The position numbers were made by a program, and so were the translations under genes. A stretch of DNA of 64,000 nt from Episyrphus balteatus. Its lineage: Eukaryota; Arthropoda; Insecta; Diptera; Syrphidae. Position 1 is the stretch's first letter, and every line of letters starts with the position of its first letter. The stretch lies in NCBI RefSeq assembly GCF_945859705.1, contig NC_079136.1, positions 83,204,867 to 83,268,866 on the forward strand, read 5' to 3'. The notes below the pieces were generated by a model. The model was given only the letters and a program-made list of their open reading frames with translations. It made no database searches and was not told the DNA's origin. Shown here in pieces: positions 1 to 11,823 of the stretch.

Positions 1-3000
1 ATCAGTTGTTTCAGTTGTTTTTACTCCAGAGTTTTCAATAGCTGGTTTAATTGTTTCAGTTGGTTTACTCGTAATTGATATTGACGAAGCCACTGAAGTA
101 ATAGTTGGTGTTGAGAATAGACTAGTTGAATTAGAGACACTCGCAACTGATGTAATTTGTGTGCTTACAGGTGGCTCTGTTATTTTCTGTTTGTCATCTT
201 TTGGAATTACAGAATCCACTTCATCTTCTTCATCCAATTCACCTTTTAGCCCACTTAACATCAGAGCTAGTTTTGATTTTTTAGTCTTCTCCATTAAAAG
301 TGTACCACCCGATGAAATTGAACTGCTCTTTTTGGGTTTAACAAATTGTATTCCACTCAATTCTCCATCTTCTTTCGTATAAGTGTTATTATTAATAATA
401 GGTGTTTCGTCATAATCTTTATTGAAAAGTGTAAGCTTCGGCTTCGTATTAGTTAATGCTGGTTCAGAAGCTCTTCTAGTAACAATTCCCCCTCTGGTGT
501 TACTATCTAATTCGTTAGTATTTTGAATTGGTGCACTAGGAAGCGGAGTGACAGAAGTATATTTTGTGGTGGTAGGTTGTTGCATTTCATAGTTTCCAAT
601 ACAACGATGTTTTTCACTACGGGATACTTCAAAGTCAGAAAAACTAGTGCTTGAACCATTCAGGCCACCAACATCGGATGCGGTTCTTTTTTGAGATTGC
701 ATATCCATCATTTTTTTCTTATTCACACTCGCCATGCTTGAACTAAGTGAACTCAATATATCATTATTATAGTTACACATACGTTTTTTTATCACTTGTT
801 GTTCGGGGGATATTTGAGCATTGAATGTGGAAGGATGGGTGATTTCACGCTGCCGTTTACTTTGTGTACGTTGCCCATTGTTTGAAGTTGAATCTTGCTC
901 TGGTTCCTTGCACTGCTTTTTTGTTAGCTCGGTTCCATCCATTTCCTAAAAGAAAAAAAAAATAGTTTTTATTGAAAAAATGCAATAATAGTATTTTATT
1001 TTAATAGAAAATGTTTAATATAATCTAGTGGAGAAAATTTAGGGATAAAATAATATAATCATAACAAAAAAAATTATTTTTTCTCATGGATGCCATAGTC
1101 AGAATATTCAGAACTGGACCAAATTGAAATTGGACCGCATGGTCCCAAATCATCAAAATCGGTCAACCAGTCAAAATTTATAACGTAACAAACATAAAAA
1201 AGCAGTCAAATTGAGAACCTCCCTCTTGTTTTTTGAAGTAGATTAAAAATAACAAATCTTCAGGAATTTTTCCAAAACATTATGCTGCCATACTTTTGAA
1301 TGGAATGGCTTGCTCAGGCTTCTGACCTCAATCCTTTCTAGAACTTTTGGCCGCATACAAAACAAGAAGTTTCAAACCTAATAATAACGGCAGTTATGGA
1401 CCATTTTTGAACAGGCTTGGTTATCTTTAAAACCTCAGAGATGTCAGGGACTGATCGACTCCATACAAGGTCGTTGCGAAGCCGTTATTAAAAATAAAGG
1501 TTTTGAGATGAAAAACTAGCTACTTTCAAATAAAATACCGTTAAATTGAATGAACTTTTTGTGCCCTTGTTGTATTCAAATTTAATAGAAAAAGGAAATC
1601 ACTGCTGTTATCCTGTTAAAAATTAAATTTTAATGAATTTTTAGGAGTTTTACATATAAAATTTTTAACACCAAAACCCTTTTTGTTTTCTTTTTTAATT
1701 AAAAATTGTACGGTTAAGTAAAATTACTACTTTGGGTGAAAACGGACTTCAAATTATGTATTGCAAATTTTAAACCAAAAAGGTATTAAAACCCAAAGGA
1801 ATTATAAAAAAACACTGATTATGTAAAATAGTTAACAATTAAAAATATTCAGTGCGCTCGAAATTTTTTTCCCAAAATAGTGATTCTATTCAATATCGTA
1901 ATATGAGAGCGAGCTTAGACATGCTACAGAATCGATTCTTTCTTTTTAACTTGCGATGTTTGTAATATGGGGCAACTTTAGAATTCGGAAAAAATCTAAC
2001 TCGTTTGTCGCTATCTCGAGGTACAGCCTAAATCAAAAACGATTTGTTTCAAACTTTGAGGAAATTGAATTTTCTTAGTCCAAATAAAACGGTGCCTGTC
2101 ATATGACCCATATGAAATAAAATAAAGGTTGGTGAATAATATATGAGAGCCCTGTTTTTCCTACAACTCATTAGCTGCTCATTTTTTATTTTATTCGAAA
2201 AATCAGTTAACAAAATAAATCCCACTTTTTTGGGCAAAAAATCAAACTTTTGAAAATATTTGCCAAAAATAAAATTTATTTTAGATTCAAAAAAATTAAA
2301 TTTTTTTTTGAAAATTCAAATTTTTGAAGACGAGATATTGAATTCTTTTAAAATTTTGGTTGTATGTTGATTGATAAATTACTACAAAATGGTACACCAA
2401 CTAAATTTTTTTTTTTCTGAAAACGGCTTAAACGATTTTGAAATTGTTTTTCTCAAAATGCATCTTAATAAAAGAAATTAAATTGCATACTTGTTTTTAG
2501 TTCAATTTTCTTTGAAGAACGAATTTTATGTTTTTTATTTGTATTGCATTTTTTGCAGCAATTTTTTTATGGAAATCAAAAAAATGTATTAAACGTTTTT
2601 TTTTTATTGGTGGGATCCTACAAATATTTCAGTCTTCTCCACCAAAAGCTTCAAAATTGTAAAGATTGTATTTTTATTTTGTTTATTCAGAATTTTTTTT
2701 ATACAATTGGATTTATGTTCATAGTTAGTTATTTCATGGCTAAAGGCGGGACTCTTTTCGAAATTCAATGAGTGCGAAGAAGAAAAATCATACTCTCTTA
2801 ACTCATTGAATTTCGAAGTCTATTTTAAAGCGTCACACTGTGGGCTAGAACGCTATTTTAGCTGGAATTAATTAAAAATGTCGACTTCTTCCAAATTTGA
2901 TAATTTTGGTCTCATTCGATAGATAAATGTACTAGTTATAATTTCTCATTCAAAGTTGAGGTCAAAACATTCATTGGGTACCTAAAAAACACAGTCGAAA

Positions 3001-4804
3001 GCAATTTTTCGAAAATAAAAACAAAAAAGACCACTTTTTCCTCTATCCAGATATTCGTTTACTGTGTTTGTTTTAACGGATGGATTGTGAAAATTTTGCT
3101 AGTTTATCAATGAGTGATGTATCCTAATCTAGTATTTGCTAATAAATTGTTATTATATTGAGCTTTTGCGTATAAATTTTAAAGTAAAGTATGTTACTAT
3201 CACCGATTTTATATAAAACGAATGTTCCTAAGCTTTAAAAAAAAGGCACGCGTAGGCACACTCTAGAAATAATTTTAAAAAGTAGCTAGCCTATATAGCT
3301 TTATGTTTTATATAAAACTATGTCCTACAAGAGCAAACTTTTTTCGCTGTAACTCCGAAAGTATAGGGAGCAAAATATTCAGAAAAACCACTTACAATGA
3401 AAAAAAAACGTGTTGAATGTTTTCAAATAACGATTTTTTTATTTGCATTAACATTTTATATTCCATAATAAGTAAAAACAACTTTTGTTCGCTTCAATGA
3501 TACCATTTTCGAATTTGATGCGTTCAAACTTCAAAGAACCCATTTTTTGTTTTTTAGACCAATTTTATATGTGTTGAAAATTTGAAAACCTCATTTTACA
3601 TAATAACTCGCTTATTTTTGGTGTTGTTCTTACCATTAGAATCGGTTGTGCCATTAAATTATCATTATTATATCATTCGACACCATTTTAATGCCTTTAA
3701 TTGCAATTTTAGACGATTTCGAGAATTTCTATAATTAATTCCAGCTAAAATAGCGTTCTAGCCCACAGTGCGTCACCTTGACAAACCAAACTTGTTATTA
3801 TATAAAATAAAAGAGAGATCCAAAGTTACTTTTTATAATTTTTCGGACTTAAATAATGAGAATCTTGTTTTCTTCAAAAAATAGATAAACATATATAAAT
3901 ACGAATTTATGACTAAATACACCTATTAGCAATAAATCTTAGCGAAATATGTGACGATTATACTTACATCGCTATTGATTCTTTTTCGTGAAATTTCTTT
4001 CAAAACTTCAAGGACGCTCCTAGTAGGAGCCATTTCATTTTCAGTAGGTGGAGGATGAAGTATAGGTCGATTTTCTCGAGATATTTCTTCATCGCTCTTT
4101 TGCAATCCCACAATTGAGCCTGATCGCAATATACTTGAAAGTGTATTTCCATGAAAGGCAGATTTTTCTGCAAACAGAAAATAAATATTATATTCGATTT
4201 AATACAAACATACTGATTCCAATCTTACCTGGAGCAGCTATTCTAGTCATAGAAAGATTCTTTGTCTTTTTTGCTTTATATTGTTGTTCGGTTTTTTTCA
4301 AATGCACAACTGGAAATTGTCCGGGTTTGTTATATAAATTGGTCATAGACAGACTTCGATTTAATCGAGTACTATTATCGTGATACTTAACTATCCTTGA
4401 TGCTAGTCCATTGCTATGTATGTCAACATACGTTCTTTAATATAGGGAAGACGATGATAAAAAATGAATATGAAAATTATTAAAACTTATTAGACAAACC
4501 TTGGATCGATTCGGGATGATGGTGACATTGAAACTTTAGTTGGTATGCCATTTGAGTTTTTAGACGTTGAATTATTTTGATCGACAATAGATTGTGAGTT
4601 ATTTCGACTTCGGGAGCTTATGGTTCCTTCACCCCAGTTGAATTTTGATCGCGAGCTATATTTTGGTGGTGATTTCATTAACAAATTTATTTTAATTTTA
4701 TATTTTTTTTACCTGAGGCCATTTAGGCATGTCGATTCAGCTATTGGACTTGATAAATTTGTTGTACTTAAACTGTAACGTCCTCTTATTGAAGAGTTAT
4801 CCAT
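1..4804 (-). CDS. Ser/Thr-rich protein, possibly FG-nucleoporin-like; five 5' exons, partial
   Basis: Five coding exons can be joined in one frame: 4804-4713, 4655-4500, 4434-4229, 4167-3968 and 945 to beyond base 1. All junctions are GT/AG and phases agree (2, 2, 1, 0). Introns are 57, 65, 61 and 3022 nt. The start ATG at 4804 opens with MDNSSIRGRYSLSTTNL. The protein is low-complexity, rich in Ser, Thr, Asn and Lys, with no membrane segment and no long FG array in the part seen. Landmarks are SLSMTNLYNKPGQF in exon 3, KSAFHGNTLSSILRSGS and VLEVLKEISRKRINSD in exon 4, and KPKLTLFNKDYDE in exon 5. These resemble the disordered N-terminal parts of Nup153/POM121/Nup1-type nucleoporins, but this is a weak family impression. 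The exon structure is firm; the identity is not. The protein continues left of the window. Confidence 0.72.
946..3967 (-). other. Intron 4 of the 1-4804 gene, repeat-rich
   Basis: This 3.0-kb intron is far larger than the other three in the gene (57-65 nt). It contains the 935-bp Transib-like element at 2836-3770 and AT-rich stretches with many short ORFs that have no recognisable domain. The donor reads GAT|GTAAGTAT at 3968/3967 and the acceptor TTTTAG|GAAATG at 946/945. The rest shows no coding signal that I can support. Confidence 0.7.
2836..3770. mobile_element. Non-autonomous DNA transposon, Transib-like ends
   Basis: The ends are perfect inverted repeats of about 38 bp, starting CACTGTGGGCTAGAACGC. 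The element is flanked on both sides by CGTCA (2831-2835 and 3771-3775), a 5-bp target duplication. Known Transib transposons have termini fitting CACWRTG and 5-bp, often CG-containing, target duplications. Both match here. No transposase ORF lies inside its 935 bp, so it would be a MITE-like derivative. Class assignment rests on termini and target duplication only. Confidence 0.75.
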
Positions 4805-5330
4805 TCTGATTAAACCAATATTGATGATAATTTTATGTATTAATTGGAGTTGGAATATGAGTTATATTTTGATATTTTTAAACTACAAATTCTATTGATG
4901 AACCAAAAAGTCTGAAATTTGCAAATTTGTTTCACAAGTCTACAACTGACACATGGGTAAAGTGACAACCAAAGCGTTTTGAAAAAAAAAAAAAAAACAA
5001 ACGTCGTTGAAGGGAAATTTTTAGGGAAATATTGTTATGCCATGACCACATCAGCCATTAAATTGTAAGGCATTGACTGTACCAGCATACAAATTGAAAA
5101 GTAGTGAAAGTTTTCAAAACTATTTTAGGTGTGTTTTTTGTTTATCTATATAGATTTTGTGCAAAAAAACGACATCGAGATTTTTGAAATCAAAACAATT
5201 TACGTGTTAAAAACAACAAAAACTTTATCTTAATCAAACAAAAGTTCTGTTTCTTGTTTTAAAAACAAAATTAACAAGGCTTCTAACAAAAAATCAATAC
5301 CAATCAAAAACTTTCCGATAAAAGGAAAGA
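4805..5330. other. Upstream region of the 1-4804 gene, no gene seen
   Basis: AT-rich sequence immediately upstream of the predicted start codon at 4804. It must hold the 5' UTR and promoter of that gene. There is an A-run near 4980-4997. I see no convincing core promoter element and no other gene. Confidence 0.4.
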
Positions 5331-5660
5331 CCACACCTGAAAGGTATGCGGTAGCGATACGGGTACGGTACGGGTACTTGTATGAACAAAATCCAAAACT
5401 GACACATCAACGCCCGACTAACAATTTTGCTTCTGTAAAGCTTTATACATGCTTCTTTTGCTTCTATAAAGCTTTATAGAAGCAAAATTGTTAGTTGCCC
5501 GACAAACAATTTTGGTTCTATAAAGCTTTACAGATGCAATTGTTGCTTCTGTAAAGCATTATAGAAGCAAAATTGTTAGTAGGGTGGGCGTTCAGATGTG
5601 GAGTTTTTTTTATACAAGTATAGCTACCACTACCGCATACCTTCCGGTATGGTCAAGTCT
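5331..5660. mobile_element. Foldback element (GGTACGGGTAC family) with a nested palindromic insertion
   Basis: The left arm at about 5331-5410 (ACACCTGAAAGGTATGCGGT, then GGGTACGGTACGGGTAC) is complemented by the right arm at about 5585-5655 (ACCGCATACCTTCCGG). A compact relative is at 22572-22743. The loop has been expanded by repeated palindromic TTGCTTCTGTAAAGC / TATAGAAGCAAAATTGTTAG motifs between about 5418 and 5580, most likely a second small element. Confidence 0.65.
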
Positions 5661-6640
5661 ATAAACAAAAATTTTCAATCTGAACTTTAAAAATCGATTT
5701 CCCAAAATTTTGAAAAATGGACATTGAGCAAGATAGCTGACCATCATAGAACAGGTTGATGATATAAACGCTGCGTTCTTTTGAGAATATTAGCTGCATT
5801 CCTTTGGGAACTTTAATCTACTGCTAGTACTTAAAACTACTTTGAACTACTTTTGCTATACTGAAAAAGTAGTTCAAAGCAACTTTAGCCGCGTTCCTTT
5901 GGAATTATTTATCTACTGCTAAGTAGTTAAACCTGCTTTGAACTACTTTTTCGATACAGCAAATGTAATTCAAAGTAGTTTTAAGTACTTAGCAGTAGAT
6001 AAATATTTCCAAAGGAACGCGGCTAAAGTTGCTTTGAAATACAGTACACATAAAAAGGTAATATATTCCGAACTGACATTGGTCGCCAGATTGTCAAAAC
6101 ATGACACTTTGGCGACCAATGTCAGCTACCGAATTCTTAATTGTTTAAAATATCGACGAAAAACGCACAAAAACCGATAAACCACGCACACCACTAATTT
6201 TAAAACAATTATTTATCATTTTCCGCGATGAAACACGAAGAAAATTTGTTATTTTTCAATTTATAATATTTTTAAATGACATTTTATAAATTAAAACAAA
6301 AACAAATTTCCTGTTTACTGCTATTGAAATATAAAAATTAAAGGCCGACCTGACAGATTGGTGCCCATTTTTGACAAACAAATTTTGACAACGTTCGGAA
6401 TATATTACCTTATTATGTGTACTGTGGCTTTGAACTACTTTTTCAGTATAGCAAAAGTAGTTCAAAGTAGTTTTAAGTACTAAGCAGTAGATTAAAGTTC
6501 CCAAAGGAACGCAGCTAATATTCCCAAAAGAACGCAGCGTTTATATCGTCAACTTGTTCTATGATGGCCAGCTATCTTGCTCAATGTCCATTTTTCAAAA
6601 TTTTGGGAAATCGATTTTTAAAGTTCAGATTGAAAATTTT
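5660..6640. mobile_element. Foldback element with arms of about 200 bp
   Basis: The left arm, about 5665-5880, contains GACATTGAGCAAGATAGCTG, CTGCGTTCTTTTGAGAATAT and ACTTAAAACTACTTTGAACT. It is repeated in reverse complement at about 6425-6635 (CAGCTATCTTGCTCAATGTC). The centre (5880-6060 and 6410-6430) has further smaller inverted copies of the TTGAACTACTTTT / AAAAGTAGTTCAA motif. A compact relative lies at 62346-62490. Short ORFs across the arms appear on both strands and are not genes. Confidence 0.75.
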
Positions 6641-6651
6641 TGTTTTGCTAT

Positions 6652-6801
6652 AGCCTGGTACGCTGCTCGCGCTAAATTTTAGCTGCGATAAAATTCCCAT
6701 ACAAGTTATCGATAACTTGTATGGGATCCATTTTATCTCGGCTAAAAATTTTCGATAATTTGTATGGGAGCTAAAATTTAGCGCGAGCAGCGTACCAGGC
6801 T
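6652..6801. mobile_element. 150-bp MITE with 3-bp TAT target duplication
   Basis: The termini AGCCTGGTACGCTGCTCGCG and their reverse complement form nearly perfect inverted repeats of about 33 bp. TAT flanks both sides (6649-6651, 6802-6804). The surrounding sequence TTGCTATACTGAAAAAGTAG is present uninterrupted in the neighbouring foldback arm at about 5855, so the empty site is visible in the same window. Inner palindromes (CAAGTTATCGATAACTTG) make the whole unit fold back. Confidence 0.8.
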
Positions 6802-7054
6802 TATACTGAAAAAGTAGTTCAAAAAGTGGCAGCACCGTCATTTCGTCTGAATGCGTTCATTTCACGAAAAATATCCCTTTTTTTGACATAACGAAAAACA
6901 CAAGAAAGAGAAACGACGCTTTTCTTTCCAAAGCAAAGCCAGACAGCAGACAAAACAAAAAAGTTTTTGTCTTGAAAAATTTTGCTTTCACTTTAAAAAT
7001 ATAACAAGTTTTCTGAATCACAATTTTTCATATAAAATACTCAAATAATAGTAA

Positions 7055-10000
7055 ATGAATCCTAATATAACAATCGAACGAAAACGCATAGAATGCAACT
7101 CACTTCCCAAAGGATGGCAACGAGAAGAAGTCCTTCGCAAGTCTGGCATATCAGCCGGAAAAGTTGATGTTTATTATTACAGGTATCTAAAAAAAAACAA
7201 ACAATTTAAATTCACTCCCCTAAAATAAAAAAAGTTATTAGATTTAAATAGTATATCCACTTTATTATACCTTTAAAAATTACCTATGTATATCTATAAA
7301 TATAATTTAGTCCCAGTGGTAAGAAATTTGATAGTAAACCCCAACTAGCACGACAACTAGGTGACACTATTGATATATCGGCATTTGACTTCCAATCTGG
7401 CAAGACCATACAAAGTCTGCCACCGCCGTCCATATCCTTGCATCGTTGTAGCAGCTCATCATCGAGCTCATTGAAACGCAAGTATAAATCTCAATTTGGA
7501 TCAGGAGTGCCACAACCACCATCAGCGATTCCATCACCGACAATACCACCACCGTCATCGACCGGTGGGGGTGGATTTGTTGGATCACCATCCTCTAGTT
7601 TCTCCCATAGCATCTCAGCCACCAGTAGCGGTAGTTCCTCACTTCCACCATCGACTCTAAGACAACATCTTGAGTTCAGGTACCACACCGCATGTAGTTG
7701 TTTCAGTTCACCTTATAGGCTATTGATTATGTCGAAAAAAAACATGGTAATAAGGAATTAAGAAGTTCACGGGTTTTTATTGCAAGAATCGTTCAATGGG
7801 TTATAAAAGAAGATAAATGAGAATGAGAATATCTCGTAAACAAACCAAAATTTTGATATATTGCATCTAAAAGTGGTTGTAAAGAATTGAATTTCCTATC
7901 AGAATAATGTTTATTAAAAATTGAAAAAAAAAAATTCCATACCAAAACAGTCGAAGCAAACATAAAAAAAACCGAAAAATTTCTTTTTTGAGTTTAATTG
8001 CTTTTTTTGGTTGTATCTTTTTTTTGGTCTGAGATAGACATAAGTATGGTCGGATTTCCATGCAAATGCATATTTTTTTTTCTTTGAAAGTAAGGCAACC
8101 AATTATAAATACGAATCAGCAGATTTACTTTAATAATGCATATTTTGGCATATTATAAAAATAAAACGCATGTTCTTAGTGCATATTTTCTCAAAAAATT
8201 GCGAAAATAACGATATTACACGCTTGAAATTTTTGACCAAACAATTTTTGAGTGACTGAACGTCAATAGGAAAAATGTTAAAAATGAACTCCAACACGAT
8301 CAAATAATAAATTGGATTAGTAAATTTTGGGCAATTTTATTTATTTTTTTTTTTTCAAGCAAACCTCAATAATTCCTTGGTTTCGTATATAAATTTTCAT
8401 AAAAGTCCTGTAAAATGTTTTTATAATTTAAAAGAAATATTGATATTTTATAAAATTATGTGGTTTTTAATGTATATTTTAAGTGCATATTTTCTATATT
8501 TAAGACCATATTTTAAGCGCATATATTTCGTTTTTAAGTGCATGATAACGATAACTTAGAGGGGTTTAATACAATGATTGTTTATTAAGAGAGGAAGGGT
8601 CTATCTCCCCCCGTTTAGGCGAAAGGGGTAATTTTCTAAAAAAAAAAAATACTTAAAATCATAGAAACACTATTTTCATTATCAGGCTCAATCGTTTATT
8701 TCAAAAACAGTTGTTTGAAATGAAATAACTTGATTTTAAAATTTAAATTAAGAGTATAATTTTAGTTTTCGAAAAAAGTATCATTTATAACTTAAGTGCT
8801 GCCGTTGTTTTTTAATAATTTTTTTTATTTTAAGTATTTTTTTTTAGAGAAAGACCCCTTTTCCATAAAAAAAACAATCATTGCATTAGACCCCTCTACA
8901 AAAAAAACCGATATCAATTCTAGTTTCGCACTTTTGCATCAAATGATTCTTTTTTACTTGAGTTTAACTAAAAATACGAAAAAAAGATAAGTCAAACGGT
9001 CATACTTCAGTTAATTTCTAATAAAAAAATGTATAAGCCCAGCATTTTGAAGGAAATTTATTTCTGTTTTTTTTTTTATCAGAGCAATGCTTGTCAAAAA
9101 AAACTCAAACAATATTTTAATGTTCGGATAAGATATTCAATTCCTCACAAAAAGTTTTAAATGCAATATAACAAAATTTTGGTTTGTTTACGAGACATAT
9201 TGAAAAACCGAAAAGGTGGCTTTTGCACCCTTATCTTCAGTTTCCACCCTCTCATTTAATAGCACTCCGCGGTTGTATCTTCTTTTATAACCCATTGAAT
9301 GATTCCTGCAAAAAAATTCCGTGAACGTCTTAGTTCCTTTCGGGCAGACATAATCAATAGCCAATTATATTTGTTTGCCCAATTCATCCTACTAACCACA
9401 AAATTGGTCTTCATTTTTTTATGTACCTATGCTGTTTGTTTTTGTGTCCAAATATTATTACAAAATAATTGGCTATCCAGTAAAAATATCGTGCTGAATC
9501 AAAATTTCACAATTGGATTTTGGTGTTTTTATTTCAATTTTATTTCATAAGGATTGACTAAGTTCTCATAAATTTAAACTTTCGCTTTGTTACAGCCGTG
9601 CTTTTCGCACAGATGTATCTCTTGTACCTCCTATTAGACAGACAGCTTCTATATTTAAACAACCCGTTACTGTTGTCCGAAACCATGAAAATGGCAAAGT
9701 AAAACATGATCTTAAGAATGGCAATCAGGAGAAGCCAAAGCAACTTTTCTGGGAGAAACGTCTTGAAGGACTGCGGGCGTGCAATATTACAGGCGAAGAG
9801 TTTGACAACATTGAGCTGCCTCGTGGTATCAGATCGGTCGGACCAAATGTAGACGAGCAGACTGTGCTGCAGTCTGTAGCCACAGCTCTTCATGTGCATA
9901 ATCAACCAGTTACTGGTCAAACATCTTCAAAGACGGAGCTTACAAAAAACTCTGGGGCTTTTTTGAATCCCGATCAACCGCTAATGCAGTCGATTGTAAT

Positions 10001-10079
10001 ATCGGAGGATGATATTCGACGTCAGGAGGATCGCGTCAGTGTTGCCAGACGAAAACTTCAAGAAGCTTTAAAAATTTAA
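7055..10079 (+). CDS. MBD2/3: MBD2/3, methyl-CpG-binding-domain protein of the NuRD complex
   Basis: Three exons, 7055-7182, 7311-7679 and 9596-10079, join to a 326-aa protein. The MBD starts at residue 9 (ERKRIECNSLPKGWQREEV) and crosses intron 1 into YYYSPSGKKFDSKPQLARQL. Residues 86-160 are a low-complexity Ser/Pro/Gly insertion within exon 2. Exon 3 has the conserved RTDVSLVPPIRQTASIFKQP segment, then KQLFWEKRLEGLRACN (about 214-229) and a terminal DDIRRQEDRVSVARRKLQEA helix that fits the coiled coil used for p66/GATAD2 binding. MBD2/3 is the single MBD2/MBD3 orthologue of flies and recruits Mi-2/NuRD. Both introns are phase 2, so skipping exon 2 keeps frame. Intron 2 carries a 1.6-kb foldback element. 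Identity is secure. Confidence 0.95.
7718..9362. mobile_element. Inverted-repeat (foldback) element in MBD2/3 intron 2
   Basis: Terminal inverted repeats GGCTATTGATTATGTC at 7718 and GACATAATCAATAGCC ending at 9362 bound long arms. The right arm (9200-9340) has the block of CTTATCTTCAGTTTCCACCC and CATTTAATAGCACTCCGCGG. The left arm has the matching GGTTATAAAAGAAGATAA. It is the same family as the better-preserved copy at 30531-32378. Flanks are TA on the left and AA on the right, so no clean target duplication is visible. All ORFs inside mirror each other on the two strands and have no domain. Confidence 0.8.
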
Positions 10080-10201
10080 TAATTCAAACTGAAAGCTAAG
10101 ATGGTAATTGTTCATTAAGTGCACAAAAACATTAAGCTCCTAATTTTAGTTTTTTAATATTTTAAATAAGTTAGCCCACATTATGTGTAAAACTGTAGAA
10201 T

Positions 10202-10207
10202 AATAAA
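10202..10207 (+). terminator. Polyadenylation signal AATAAA of MBD2/3
   Basis: AATAAA lies 123 nt downstream of the MBD2/3 stop codon, a normal distance for a fly 3' UTR. Confidence 0.55.
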
Positions 10208-10539
10208 TAATATAATTTTATTGGTGATCTAGTTTCAGTGAAAATTTAAGGAGGCTCTGCGTGCAATGTTTGAATTAAGATCCGGCACGAGTTTGATCAA
10301 TTAAGGTGTAAATGAATAAGGTAAAGAATCTGTAATTTTTGGGCAAAATATTATCAAAACTAATATTTTTACGACTTTGTAATGCTAAATTAATAGCACA
10401 AAATATACTTAAAACACATCGAGAAAACTGGCATAACTCAAAAATCTTAATTCTTAAGAAAAGTTGTTTTAAATTTTCAAGATGGTCAATTTTCCATACC
10501 TACTATTTTCATAAATTGAAGAAAAAGAATCAGCTGTGT

Positions 10540-11260
10540 GAGAGGATGAAAAACATTTAACGGAGAATGGGCAAGTTTGTATGCAACGTGGACGTTACGT
10601 GGCCAGGAATGAATTTGTTATTTTTTGATGAAATTAAGCTTCACATAATATTGGTAGAAGTTTTATCCTTGTGACGTACTTCAAAAACGCATAGAATGCA
10701 TTTTTGCATTTAACACTTCATATAGATTGTCTTAATGTTATAACTTTAATGTGTATTTTAAGTGCAAAATATGATACTCTGTCATTTTTCCTGAGTCTGA
10801 AGACCTTAATCTTGAATATCCAACCACTAGAACCCAAACTATTAGCATTTTAAACAACAATATCAAGCCTATTTTGCTGTTCAATTTATTGTTAGTTTGA
10901 ATTGTTTGAAAACTGTCGATCAAAATCTTGAAGTGGGTGTCTTAAAAATCTTATACATAATTATGAGTTCTATTGGTCGGATTTTCAAGATTAATGTCTT
11001 CAGATTAAGGTAAAATGACAGATCTTCATACTTTATCTTCCAAATAAAACTTTAATTCAATTTGTTATTCATAGATTGAAAACTGCATTAACAATACTTA
11101 TATTATTGCAACATCTTACATACTTACTTAACTCAATACGGCAAAACGTTCATAGCAAACGTTTTTCCTAAGTTATAGTACTGTCATTTGATACCAATTT
11201 TATTAATGGCCGCTCAGCGTCCAAAATGCCCATTCTCCTCTGTAGCGAAATGGTGTATGA
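10540..11260. repeat. Diverged foldback element downstream of MBD2/3
   Basis: GGAGAATGGGCA near 10562 is mirrored by TGCCCATTCTCC near 11227. Inner blocks at 10780-10830 (TGTCATTTTTCCTGAGTCTG) and 10975-11025 are also complementary. The arms are clearly degraded. No coding signal. The flanking parts of 10080-11810 are AT-rich and unassigned. Confidence 0.5.
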
Positions 11261-11823
11261 TATAAAAAATATTTTGATTATTTCATTGTTCCCAATTATT
11301 AGGCAATTTTTGAGTGAAAGAATTGTAAAAAAAAAAAAAACAAGTATCAATAATGGGCGGAGGAAACAAAATGCTGCTGCAAAGTAGGTAATTTTTGAAA
11401 TTTCACAAAAACTGCATTATATATAAAACCGTAAGGATTTGGGATGAACAAGTCTTTGAACCCTTAAAAATTTTACTTTTGGGACGCCCTTTATGTATAA
11501 ACAAAATTTTAATTTGGCGTGCAGAGTATGAAGTTTTGGCTCGCAAACTACAATTTGAACCCGTGTGAAAAGTGACACATTTTGAAGCATCTGTAAAAAT
11601 GAACTTTAAATACTCCTTCAAGAAAGTAATAAAATAAAAGAAACAACGAATATTGCTTAAAAAAAAACATAAATATATTGAATAGAGGCCATGGCCATAG
11701 GCGTTTAAATTAAAGCTAAAGGTAACACATACGAGCTGAGATAGTTTATTGAAAACGGTGTTTTTGCTCTATCGGATGCTAGTTTCGTTCGGAACCTCTT
11801 GCATACGTGAATATTATACATAC

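Noticed and set aside
7284..7761. Four overlapping ORFs in other frames or strands over MBD2/3 exon 2
   Set aside because: Shadows of the real exon; the spliced frame explains the conserved protein.
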